A DNA stretch of 64,000 bases from Selaginella moellendorffii (taxonomy: Eukaryota; Streptophyta; Lycopodiopsida; Selaginellales; Selaginellaceae): NCBI RefSeq assembly GCF_000143415.4, contig NW_003314289.1:1833157-1897156 (forward strand), given 5' to 3'. Below, piece after piece: positions 23,604-33,627 of the stretch; within the stretch, counting starts at the first letter, position 1; every line of letters starts with the position of its first letter. The notes beneath the pieces are model-generated. The model made no database searches and had not been told where the DNA came from. It saw only the letters and a list, made by a program, of their open reading frames with translations. A program made the translations under genes and the position numbers.

Positions 23604-25226
23604 CTAGAAGGCACCGGCACCATGCTCCACTCGGACTACGAGCTCCTGCGCAAGAGACACACCAAAGTGTGAGACACACGACTTGAGTAGAATCTCCCTC
23701 CCAGCTTCCCTGTTCTTGGCGCCGCGAAGCAGCTGTGACTGCAAGCGCAAGCACGAGTGAAACACGAGCTTGCTGTTGGCATAACGATGCACGGCGTCCA
23801 TGATCACCTCGGCGTCCGGGAGAACTGACTGGATCCCCTCCTTGTAGTATAAGAATCCATAGGCAGACCGGATGATCTGCCTGTTCTCGACGCTCAACTC
23901 GCGGCTGCGTCGTAGAGACTCCTCGACTTCACGGACATTGATCTCGCTGGCGTCTTGCTGCGGCTGTGGAAGAATCTTGGCCTCAAGCGTACACTTAACG
24001 CATTGGCAGTCAAAGGTGCTCTCCTCGTTGCCGAGATGTCTGAGGCACGAGACTCGGCTGCGAAGTGGGCCGTCACCGTAGCTCGAGAGCAGCTCCTCGC
24101 CGGGCTTGAGATCGCGAGCCGCGCGGCAGAAGAGCGTGAATCCCACAACCCGGAGGGTGATCGTCGGCACGCAGCAATGGTTGATCAGTGTGAGGAGCGG
24201 CCAGAGCACGTTGCGCGGGGACAAGCTTGGATGGCCTCGTTCTGTGTAGGCGCGCACCACGGCTTCCACCCGGCTCTCCAGCTCCGGATCCACGGCAGTG
24301 GAGAGATCGCCCATGTAGTCCTCCATGTCTCCGGAAGGGACGAGCAAGCTGTTTGGAGGAGGAGCCGAGCTCCTGCTCGCTCCATCCAGGTAGTGGAGGA
24401 GCTCGGCCACCCTGGAAAGGTCGCTGACCTTGTTGAGGATGTCCTGCTTGAGCGAGAGATCGTTGAAATAGTCCTCCATCGCCAGCGGCCTGGTGGCAAA
24501 GATGAGATCGCCCGCTTTCAAGGCTTTGGTAGCGAACAGTCCCCGGCCATGAAGCTCGGATGCTTGGCACTGGAAATCCCCGAAGAAATCCGCCATCTGT
24601 GGCACACCGGCAGTGGAGAGAAGCATGTTGTAGCCTGGGCATGGAATCGGCCACAGCGTGATCCTGCCCAAGCTCCCATCTTGGGTCATGAATGCACCGC
24701 TGGAGAAGTACGCAAGGAGAGGCCGATCGTAGTTGCCGGTGATCGCCTGTGTCTTGAGCTCCTCCGCAACGCCGAGGAGCTCGATCATGTCGCTGCTGGA
24801 GCTCTGCGTGATCTCCACTCCCGCGCTCAGGGTAGAGAATGCAAGCTCGTACTCCCCCAGTCCGAGCAAGGATTTTGCTTTCCCGATGATCGCTGGAACG
24901 CTCCAGGGATCCATGGCGAGGATCGCGAGCGCAGCTTGCAACGCCTCGCAGTACTTCCCCTCTCGGATCAGCGCATCTGCAAGAAAGTCCTCGCAAGCAA
25001 TGGCGAGCGAAACAGAAAGAAGCCCATGAATTTCCACGGAGGCTTGCAAGATCTTCACTAACCGATAGACATCTCTTGCCGGGATCAAGAAATGCGCCTT
25101 ACCGCCCTCCCGCTCGAGCTGGGCTCGCTCCTCTGTCCGTACCGAGCGGCCCAAATACGCGTACGAAAGTGACCATATAACCGTTTGCCCTAAAACATTT
25201 TCACGTCTACACGTGTGCTTTTTCAC
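23604..25226 (-). CDS. TPR-SET (SMYD-like) protein, copy 1; start codon not found
   Basis: A putative protein lysine methyltransferase with an N-terminal TPR-like helical part (REGKYCEALQAALAILAMDP) and a SET domain. SET motifs are ASELHGRGLFATKALKAGDL, LINHCCVPTITLR, GEELLSSYGD and the post-SET FDCQCVKC. The usual NHSC is NHCC here. A helical C-terminal part ends ELVVRVEHGAGAF. Comparison with the related gene at 26338-27764 places an exon start at 24976, after an intron at 25102-24977; exon 1 would end EERAQLEREGG at 25103. No in-frame ATG exists in exon 1 between the upstream TAG and that donor, so either a 5' exon is missed or the start is lost. The main exon (458 codons) is intact. Confidence 0.75.
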   Translation of the reverse strand: MKKHTCRRENVLGQTVIWSLSYAYLGRSVRTEERAQLEREGGKAHFLIPARDVYRLVKILQASVEIHGLLSVSLAIACEDFLADALIREGKYCEALQAALAILAMDPWSVPAIIGKAKSLLGLGEYELAFSTLSAGVEITQSSSSDMIELLGVAEELKTQAITGNYDRPLLAYFSSGAFMTQDGSLGRITLWPIPCPGYNMLLSTAGVPQMADFFGDFQCQASELHGRGLFATKALKAGDLIFATRPLAMEDYFNDLSLKQDILNKVSDLSRVAELLHYLDGASRSSAPPPNSLLVPSGDMEDYMGDLSTAVDPELESRVEAVVRAYTERGHPSLSPRNVLWPLLTLINHCCVPTITLRVVGFTLFCRAARDLKPGEELLSSYGDGPLRSRVSCLRHLGNEESTFDCQCVKCTLEAKILPQPQQDASEINVREVEESLRRSRELSVENRQIIRSAYGFLYYKEGIQSVLPDAEVIMDAVHRYANSKLVFHSCLRLQSQLLRGAKNREAGREILLKSCVSHFGVSLAQELVVRVEHGAGAF

Positions 25227-25364
25227 GATTCCGGTAAGCTTTTCTTTTTGCCACTAGAGCTATAGCTATTAGTGGTTTTCTTTATTTCATCCAGAAGTAC
25301 AAGAAAATCACAACCCGCTAGATAAGAAATATTTTAAAACTTTGAATGATATAATTAGATTACT

Positions 25365-26041
25365 TTACGATGAAGTAAGCCCTAAACCCAAACAATCTAC
25401 TAACAGTGCAACCGGTGGCAATCCTGCCGAAGCCACAAGATCCACAGTAACATCCGAGCTACTGCAAGAGTTGGGATCAGGATACCAAAATGGGTTTTCG
25501 CTGTCATTGCTGCAACGCACTGGAAGTATACCCTCGTCTGTGATCTTGAACAAGTGCCTGTCGACAGGCAGGGTTCCAAGAGCCCGGATAGTTTCCGCCA
25601 TTCTACCCAGACGAGTGCCGGATGACGGTCTCGCCTTCATTACATACGGCCAGCCTCCTCTTATTATTCCAAGCCTGTCGAAGTCTTGGCCTCGCATGGC
25701 CACCATAAACATGTTGTTGTTCGTGTGATTGGCGAAATCACGCAGGTTCTCCTCAGTAACCAGTGAAGCGGCTGCAACCAGAAGCCTTCCATGCTCATCA
25801 AGAACGAAAATCGGCTGCAAATGGAATAGCAAAAGCCTTTTTAAGAAGGAGAAAGAAATGACAAATATGAAAGAAAAAGGAAAACAAGAAAGATTTTTCC
25901 CACCTTTCCCTGTCGAAGGTCACGAAGAACATCCGGGTTGGGTGTGAGGCCTTCGTTCCGCGAGTGTGCTTTGCAGATCCCGGACACCCTCTTGGCTGGC
26001 AGCGTGATGGGCGCGTGTTTGATCAGCCAGTTACACTCCAT
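25365..26041 (-). CDS. Degenerate DHBP-synthase (RibB/RIBA)-like protein
   Basis: Two exons (26041-25904, 25814-25365) encode 195 residues. The order of motifs follows the 3,4-dihydroxy-2-butanone-4-phosphate synthase domain of plant RIBA enzymes (riboflavin synthesis): PDVLRDLRQGK, then VLDEHGRLLVAAASLVTEEN, FANHTNNNMFMVAMRGQDFD with RLGI, and a C-terminal MAETIRALG. The acidic DDEDRENEGD block that binds metal and substrate in the true enzyme is replaced by LDEHGRL, so catalysis is unlikely. Start: the first in-frame ATG (MECNWLIKH). No transit peptide and no GTP-cyclohydrolase II domain follow. It sits between two divergent TPR-SET genes and overlaps neither. It may be a relic or a dead paralogue with another role. 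Confidence 0.6.
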
Positions 26042-26254
26042 CCTAGGAAAGTTAAGGGCTGGCAAAACTCGATTATAAAGGGTCGTGATTTTGTGAGCGT
26101 ACGGATCGCCAAAAAGGTACGGACAGAGCTAGGGCTTAGTCTATTAGTAAAATACATCTCTACTATGTATTCCATGTGTATATTGTATGAGAGACGGTCT
26201 CATATACGTGCCCGATACAAGAAAACACGCTGGCTCAAAACGATTTTGGGCCAC

Positions 26255-26333
26255 GATCGAGCGCAGCACGAGGCCGCCGCCATTGATCGAGCGCAACGCG
26301 AGGGCGCGGCCAGTGATCGAGCGCGATCCTTCA
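26255..26333 (+). repeat. Threefold GATCGAGCGC repeat
   Basis: GATCGAGCGC occurs three times, spaced about 30 bases apart, with similar intervening sequence (GGGCGCGGCCAGT and GGCCGCCGCCATT). It lies directly upstream of the ATG of the second TPR-SET gene, so it is in its leader or promoter. Confidence 0.7.
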
Positions 26334-26337
26334 CGAA

Positions 26338-27764
26338 ATGGCGATCGGTAAGCGGCTAGTGATTGGATTGGATTGCATTTGCTGGCTGGCTGTTGCGCCG
26401 CAGATGGATTGCTTCGGGAGGAGCGATACTGCGAGGCGCTGAGGGCGTCATTTGCCATCCTCGCCATCGATCCGTGGAGCATCGAGGCAATTCTTGGCAC
26501 GGCGCGATCCCTCATCGGCCTGGGCGAGTACGAGCATGCATGCGCTACCCTGAGCACGGGAATGGAGGCCACGGACAGCTCCAGCCACGAAATGGTGGAG
26601 CTCCTCGCCGTCGCGGAGCAGCTCAAGGCACAGTCCACCACCGGCGACTTCGATCAGCCGCTGCGCGCCTACTTCTCCAGCGCCGCGTTCCGGACCGAGA
26701 GTGCACGAGCCGGCGGGGTGTCGGACGGCGCCTTTGTGTTCTCCGAGATTCCGGTGCCACCAATGGCGGAGTTCCTGGGCGAGTTCCAGTGCGCGCCCTC
26801 CACACTCCATGGCCGGGGCTTGTTCGCGACCAAAGATCTGGAAGCCGGAGATCTCATCTTCGCCACCAAGCCGATCGCGATTGCCAGGGGCGGAGCATCA
26901 CTCAAGCAGGCCGTCCTCGAGAAAGCAAAGATGCCAAGGGTGGCGGAACTACTTCAGTATCTTCCAGGCGGGAACAGCGCCGCGGCCTCCCTCCCCGTGA
27001 GCTTGCTCCATCCCTCTGGGAACCTGGAAGACTACCTGGATGATGATGATGGCCACGAAGAGGCAGCAGGGCTGGAGAGGGTGGTGGACGCTTACATGGC
27101 TGCCGGGCACAAGTCCGTGTGCCCGGACAACGTCTTGTGGCCGCTGTTGACGCTCATCAACCACAGTTGCATACCGAGCGTCACGCTCCGGGTCGTCGGG
27201 ACTACCCTCTTCTGCAGAGCTGCCAGGGATCTCAAGGCGGGCGAGGAGCTCCTGGTGAGCTACTATGGCGGGAGTCTCAAGAGCAGGCTCACGTCACTCA
27301 TCTGGCCGTCGAGGCCCGAGGACATCATCGTTTGCAAGTGCCGGAAGTGCGAGCTTGAGACGAAGATCCCGGTGCTGTATCCTTACCCAGGCTTTGGCAA
27401 ATGGATCCAGAGGGACGACGTGGAGCGGATGTGTTTGATGGAAGAGTTTGTGCTCCATAACGATTTCAGCTCCGAAGACAAGCAAGTGGTCCGGTCCGGG
27501 TTTGCGCGGCACTACTACACTGGAGGCCGGCCTTGCGTCTACGTCCGAGTTCCCACGGCGGAGGTGGTCATGGAGGCCGTGCTCCGGTATGGCTGCACCG
27601 GCGGCTTCAACTCGTGCCTTGGCTTGCAATCGCGGCTGCTACGACACGCCACCGACAAGGCAGCCGCAAGAGAGCTCTTGCTCCAGTCTTGCATCACGCA
27701 CTTTGGTCAGGCGCTGGCGCGCGAGCTCCTTGTCCGTGTCGAGTATGGCCTTGGTCACTTCTAG
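26338..27764 (+). CDS. TPR-SET (SMYD-like) protein, copy 2
   Basis: A tiny first exon (26338-26347, MAI plus one base) and a large second exon (26404-27764) encode 456 residues. A TPR-like start (EERYCEALRASFAILAIDP) and LIGLGEYEHACATLS precede the SET domain. It has PSTLHGRGLFATKDLEAGDL, canonical LINHSCIPSVTLR, AGEELLVSYYGG and post-SET CKCRKCELE. The C-terminus ELLVRVEYGLGHF matches that of the gene at 23604-25226. The two are diverged paralogues in head-to-head orientation. SMYD-like enzymes methylate lysines of histones or other proteins, with S-adenosylmethionine held by the NHSC and YG motifs; targets are unknown here. The start is inferred: it is the only upstream ATG that splices in frame. 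Confidence 0.82.
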
Positions 27765-27949
27765 GATCCCAAAGGTATCTACTGACTGATTGATTGCTTT
27801 GATCTCACTCTCGTCACAGGAGAGTGTGCGCAGCGGAGTCATCGATGCGTACTGTTTCTTTAACACGCCAGCAACGAGTCCACCTCCTCCTGTTGTCGTT
27901 CTGGCATTGCTTGGAAACTCGGACCTCAGCAGCTCAGCCATGCTGGAAA

Positions 27950-29130
27950 CGCCTCCCAGCGCAGAGTGTGCCTCTGATCGACTTTGAGCAAACTGGCAGT
28001 CCAGAGGTGGTGGAGCGCTGTTTCTTTGTCAGCGTATTGAGAACATCGTGTTCGTTCGTTGCGTTCTCGGTCAACAGGGAAATGCTTGGAGAGCAATCTA
28101 AGAATCTCATTGACAATCACTGTGCAGCGACGAGTAGAATGGAATTGCATCAGAAAGTCTACAAAAAAGCAGCTTTCATTCACCTGATCGAAAGCGCAGC
28201 TGCGATGGGAATGACAGTAACCACCGGATTTTGCTTTGGCGACTTTTGAAATTCTGGAGTCGTTGGTTGAAAGCTCGGCTGGAGGCAAGGCTGTGTCCAG
28301 AAAACCCAGAGGAAGAGCCGGCAAGGCAAACCTGCAAAAACACCATGACTAGAAAAGTTGCGCCACCAAGTACCTGTTGGCATAGCTGGAAAAAAGGACC
28401 AGTGCCAGGGATGGCTACCGCGGATGATCCTGTCCAAAAGGAAAGTCACGACACACCGCTTTCGGAGCACGCGTTCCTCTCTTTGCTTACCCGATAGGAA
28501 GAACTTCATGGAGAAGATACCACGGCGTAAGTCCCCACGTAGAGCCAGCCCCATGCCCAAATATCTAGCTCACGATTCAACATAAATCCCATTGGAGAAG
28601 ACCAGTAGCGAGCAATCGTCGTCAGGACAGTCTCGATGCTACTGGATGAGTGCGAAAAGGAAGGTGAACCAGTTGACGAGCTGGCAAAACATCTGCATAA
28701 AATAGTTTATGAGCTTTCCTCTCATTTTTTTCAGATGGATTACTTACTGTCCACTTTGCAACACGGTCACCAAATGCTCGACGAGCGAACTTCCACAAGT
28801 AAACATCACCGGCTGCGGCCATGAGACACTGGAAAAGCCTTGGCGACCACGTCGAACATGGTATTCATGATCAAGCTAGAAGGATTAAAACTCTCTCGCA
28901 AACGAAAGCTCAAGTTTGATCGAGCTTACCATGAACCACGTCACTCCATTCCCAACCTAGACGTCCATAGCTAGACAAAGAAAACAAGTTGAGTAGTATG
29001 AGAGATTTGTTTTTGATCATACCCGAAGACTGCGATGCACAACTTCGAGTGCTTGCCGGTGCTCGTCCGGAGTCTTATGCACAGAGCAGCCAAATACCAA
29101 GCGCCGATTGCTCGCTGCCAAGAACTCTTT
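27950..29130 (-). pseudogene. PIG-B (GPI mannosyltransferase III) pseudogene, copy B
   Basis: Broken copy on the - strand. From 29110 downward: PDEHRQALEVVHRSL (consensus PDEHWQ..EVAHR), an intron, YGRLGWEWSD, a deletion, then DVYLWKFARRAFGDRVAKW (about 28805-28745), shifted remnants of the FLLDR/SHPWHW block (about 28430-28400), FLDTALPP (a frame-shifted form of the SGYSLA helix) and a short RFLDCSPS (28111-28090). It is interrupted by several frame changes and stops, and the last part of the protein is missing. DNA similarity to copies A and C runs across intron positions. It lies downstream of the VIM-like gene on the same strand. Confidence 0.8.
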
Positions 29131-29265
29131 CATCGAAGAAGAGAATTCTCAAAAGAAATGTAAGACATGAAGGTTCGAACCGTAACGAAGCTGCTACAGT
29201 ACATAAAGTGACCCTTGGGCCGGTCTATGGATTGATCCCAATGGTTGGTCCAAAACGATTAATCG

Positions 29266-31971
29266 CTAGTCATCGTCCAAAACAATGACGACCGGATCCA
29301 TCTGTTTTGCTTCAGCGGCAGCGACCTTGCTTCCTCTCGTTCTCTTTGCAATGCTGGAGCTCCCCACAGCGCTTCTCTTGCCATTTTTCACACGACGATC
29401 CTGTCATTGACAAAACGTTTCGTGAGAGCTTCTCATAAGAAAAGAAGACAGCTTCACCTTAGCTTTTTTCTCTGCTTCTTTGGCCATCGAAGCTTCTTCC
29501 TTTGCAGTGGTGTCAACTGCAATGTCCTTGTCCACCGTAACACTCGTGTCCTGCAATACCAGACTTCAGCATTTCCACAAAAATGAAAAGCCAAATCATA
29601 CCAAGCGTCCAAAACGATCCCCGAGCTTGTCGTCTTTCTGCTCTACATTGGCTTCTTTGGCTTCTTCGACTTCGTCACCAGCCTCTTTGGCTTCTTCGAC
29701 TTCGTCACCAGCCTCTTTGGCTTCTTCGACTTCGTTATCAGCCTCTTTGGCTTCTTCGGCTTCGTCATCATCATCGTCACCATCTTCAGCGTCGGCATCG
29801 CGATTTTCCTCTTCCGTCTTCATAAGGTCGGCTATGGCAGCTTTCAGCTTTTGGATGACATCATCCATATCGTTGTTGACCTGATGAAGCATACTTCAAA
29901 AACTTCCACCAGCGTCCGATATAAACAAAACTTACTGCGGGGGCTTCCAGGAAATCAGCGATGTCCTTGTTGCACTGAGGACACGGCTTCTGGTTCTTTC
30001 GAACTCTGAGGGATCGTCGGCCATTTGCCCTGTCTCGAACGTCCTTGTGACCAGCGAAATGACCAACCAAACAGGCCTGACAAAAGTTGTGCCCACAAGG
30101 AGCGCAAAGCGGACGTTGCAATACGTTTTTGCAAAGCCCACATCCAAATTCTATAAAACATTGTCGTAAGTACTATGATTTAAACAAGTGGAGATGAACA
30201 CGTACTGGTCTTAAGCTCCTTCTCCTTCGAAGAGACACTTCTCTTCCGGGCAGATGAAGGATTAACGTCCCTGAAACTTGGAGGCGGCTTAATCCAACCC
30301 CAGACGTTCTCATCCTCCTAAACCTGCCATTGTCAAGAGCATACTGAAAGCAAATAAAGCATTCTCCACCTTCCAGTCCCAAGACGGCAGTTGCGTCTTC
30401 CTTTCTTTGACGTCCGTTGCATCTTTAAGCTCTGTAATCTCTGGAAGTGGACGTGGCCGATCACCGTAGTCCTCACTAACCACCAAAAGTTTCAGAGAAA
30501 ATTCACTGTAGATTTACACACACACACACCTTGTCCAGGGTGCCGGTTCGTTGTCACACCTGACGAACAAGTATCGGCACACGCGAAACCCCTGATGCAC
30601 GACTTAGCAAAGATTACAGTGAACAGAATTCTTACCTTAAGACCAATCTTTCGCCAGCATCTCTCAATTCTGTACAGTCCATCGTACCTCAAGCCTTCTT
30701 GAGGTGCGTAAGCAGAACGAACGTCTTTGGCCGACCTGGACAAACACATTTCAGATGGTGCAGAAAAGAAAGAAAATCTCACCGCACAACACGCACTGGA
30801 TAGCCTTTCAAACAGCTCACCGACAGAGCTTTATTTGATTTCGAAAAAACCTGATCGAAAGACTGATCATTGGTTCTTTTGTTCCCACTCAAATCTCGAC
30901 CACCACTGCAACGAAAATGGAAATGTCAACAAAAATGCGAATGCAGATATTAAGATCAATCTCACCTTCCAGTGTAAAGAAACCACTCTCCATGGTCCTC
31001 GTCGTCCTCGTAGCCACCAGACATGACTACTGATTGGGCACCTTTGTCGCTCTGCCCGGCGATTCCAGCGATGTGAGGCCTGTGAGCGCCCCACTGCCTA
31101 CATTCCAGCCTATCGGTCCAAGTTTCGCCAACCAAGACACCCTGGTTCCGCTCGGGATCATTCTCCGCTGGAATTGCCCCAAAGTGGTAGTGGCCTACTG
31201 TGACGAAGATCCTGCCACTCGACGCGTTCGCCAACCCGGCTTTCTTCGCTCTCTCGCTCTTGAAAGCCTTGTCGGGTCGGTTCTGGTTTTGAAGAACGTG
31301 AACGGCCTTGGAAGCTGGCGCAGTAGCTCCAATCTTTGCCATTCGAATGGCTTGTACGAGTAGGGGGTTGATCTTGGGCTGCTGTATAAAGCCTTGATGG
31401 AAGCTCACGCGGCATTTGCCGCATTTCTTCTGTCCCTGAGCAAACCACTTCTGGAGACACTTTAAACAGAAGTTGTGGCCGCATGGAGTCTACAGAAAAG
31501 AAAAAAGGAGAAGCAAAACTTAGTCTTTGTAGCTTACGAAAAGAAAGAGCGAAGAAGAAAGAAAAAGCTTGCACATACCGTCACTGGGCGATCGAGCGAA
31601 CCCTGGCAAAACACGCAAATGAGCTCGTCCTCATCGTCCTCCTTGCCGGCAGGAACAGCCCCATTGCTCAGTAACATCTGCCGCTGCGCTGCCTTCTGCG
31701 CATCTGAGAGAGAAGTATCGGCATTTATCTCCCGGATCTTTCTCAGCAGCTCGTTCTCTCCACCGCTCGGCCCCGGCTTCTTGCTGTTGCTGGCCGGATC
31801 ATCCGAGCAATCCGGGCACGTCCAGCCCGGAGAAACATCCGCCAAGGTCATCGGCGCCTTCAAGCATGGCAAGTGCCACACACACCCGCAGCTCCCGCAA
31901 GGCAGGGTTTCTTGCTCCGGCGGCTCCGTCTTGCAAACCAGACACCTCCCATTCTCGCAAGCGAGCTCCAT
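29266..31971 (-). CDS. VIM1: VIM/ORTHRUS-type PHD-RING-SRA-RING protein (UHRF1 homologue)
   Basis: Eleven exons (31971-31579, 31489-30966, 30905-30783, 30735-30636, 30591-30530, 30475-30370, 30317-30206, 30150-29936, 29880-29602, 29550-29458, 29400-29266) encode 713 residues. In order: PHD finger (CLVCKTEPP, LPCGSCGCVWHLPCL, WTCPDCS), first RING (CVFCQG..TPCGHNFCLKCLQKWF), the SRA domain (GVLVGETWTDRLECRQWGAH, GGYEDDEDHGEWFLYTGSGG, SFDQVF, GYPVRVVRS, YRIERCWRKIG) and a second RING (CGLCKNVLQRPLCAPCGHNF). The family binds hemimethylated CpG through SRA and ubiquitinates histone H3 to recruit the maintenance DNA methyltransferase. After RING 2 comes an unusual acidic linker with repeated EEAKEA units, then a basic tail. 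ATG 31971 is the first in frame. Confidence 0.93.
29640..29765 (-). repeat. 30-base coding minisatellite (EEAKEA repeats)
   Basis: Inside exon 9 of the VIM-like gene, a unit of about 30 bases (GCTTCTTCGACTTCGTCACC plus AGCCTCTTTG on the + strand) is repeated four times with small changes. It encodes (D/N)EVEEAKEA(G/D)-type decapeptides. The frame is kept throughout. Confidence 0.85.
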
Positions 31972-32465
31972 CGCCGCCACTCCCTCTTTCTTTCGCTGCC
32001 GAGCCGATCGAAGGAAAAAGGTCCTACCTCCAGCGATGCCGCACTAGAATCCCGCTGGAAATCGCGATCCCTAGCCGCGCGCCGCTGGAATCGCCGACCT
32101 TTCGAAATAGCGGCTAGCCCTACCTATAGAAATGATGATGGGGGTTTTATCGGTTATGTTTTTAAAGTTATTCCCGCCCTGCAACGCAATTGGTCCATTT
32201 CCATTCCCAGGAGCCCTAGATTCCTCCCTAAGGGCTTCTCGGTGGGAGCGATCGCAGCGGCCCAGCGGCACGGCATTCCTTTCTCGCTCGAGCTCCATGC
32301 TAAGCGCGCTCGCAATGCGCGAATTCTTGGAGGGTCTCGAAGAGGTACACGCTAGAATGTAACTCTATGCGTGGCATTGATCTCGCGTGCATACCAGCGC
32401 TGTCATCTGCCTATGCGTGGGAAGTTATCGCTCCGCGAATGCGCCAAATCCGAGGTGAGAGACGA
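31972..32465. other. Upstream region of VIM-like gene
   Basis: Short open frames on both strands but no recognised protein. It must contain the VIM-like promoter and leader and the boundary to PIG-B relic C. Confidence 0.4.
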
Positions 32466-32469
32466 TGTG

Positions 32470-33480
32470 ATGCTTCGTTTAACCTACATTGGCTTAAGCT
32501 TCCAGCGACTTTCTTTTTGGACAGATGTAAGGGAGATGGATATCTGTGCCACGGAGATTTTCCAGTTTAACTTCGTTTCTGGTGGTGGTGGCTTTTTCCT
32601 TGGCACTGGTATTTATTTCTCTCAAGACTTTCCAGCTATGGCATTCATAGACTTGAAGCTAACATTTTTTTTAAATTTTGAAGCAGTGGTTTCTTGCGGA
32701 TCTGTAGCGTGGATTTTGTTCATGAACAGTCTACTCCAGGTACTTGGAAAAATCTGTTTAAAACATGGCCCAGGTTTGTCTTTGCCCGGCTCTTCTCATG
32801 TTTTTCTGGATACAGCCTTGCCTCCAGCGAGGCCGGAACCAAGCAAATCGCCAAAGATTTTTCCTGTGGAAGATGGACGAATCGTTCTCATCGGGCGGCT
32901 TGTCCCCAACGTGCCAGCGGCGCTTTACAGTTAGCTTGTCCATCAGGTGATTAAAAATGCGTGTTTTTTAGACTTTAAGATTTTTTACTTTCTCCAAACA
33001 GTGCGGCGCAGAAGCGGTGATGGAGTATCTAGGCAAAGAAGTGGCAGAAAAGAGCGTGGAAAGCATTGCCTTCGTGACGCAATGCCCATGCTAGCTCGTT
33101 TTGCACAAGATTCCTGGATTTGGCCAGGAGGATCCATGAAAGATCCGCTCGCGACACTCTCCCTCATGTTTGGCAACGAGAGCTTGCCCAGTCGCATCGT
33201 CTCTTTTGACTCTGACGCTCGCACAAGGTGGCAAGTTCTCCTTTCTCTTCTTCTGCATACACTGTTGCTCGATTTGTATTGATGATCTTCCCTCCCTTTC
33301 TTTTTCTTTTTTTACTCCACAGGTGAATTCCATGCTCCTTTTCCTGCTGATGGATCTTTGCATCTTTGTCACAAATGCTCAACGATTCGCCGACCTGGAC
33401 AAGCCTATCAACGAGTACATGTATACATCTTTGGACTGGCGCACTTTTGTTTCACTTGAGCAAGTGGACCGGCAATCAAT
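32470..33480 (+). pseudogene. PIG-B (GPI mannosyltransferase III) pseudogene, copy C
   Basis: Third broken copy, covering the C-terminal half. DNA aligns by eye with copy A from the FLLDR block (about 32510) through the LGTGIYFSQDFPAMAF region (32607-32647) and QWFLADL.RG (about 32685-32710) to VMEYLGKEVAEKSVESIAF (about 33020-33075), MKDPLATLS and NESLPSRIVSFDS (about 33140-33215). Stops and frame changes occur between blocks, for example TAG within the CHATP-equivalent (ATGCCCATGCTAG). A weaker match (YTSLDWR near 33420) may be the final part. It lies just upstream of, and convergent with, the sucrose transporter. Confidence 0.78.
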
Positions 33481-33627
33481 CGGGCCGCCGACTTTTTCAT
33501 TCTTTATAAACGACGAACAAGCAAGCCAGTGGCCAGGCCATCCACGTAAAGGAACGAGTATATGGACACAACGAACGAACGCGGAAGAAAGGAAGAGAGA
33601 ACGGAAAGCCAAATCGATCCCTCTCTC

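Noticed and set aside
24073-24996. 307-codon open frame inside TPR-SET copy 1
   Set aside because: It is another frame of the same strand as the SET gene, Arg-rich and without domains; a shadow frame of a GC-rich exon.
31034-31363. 109-codon plus-strand frame within the VIM-like gene
   Set aside because: Antisense to the SRA-coding exon, no homology.
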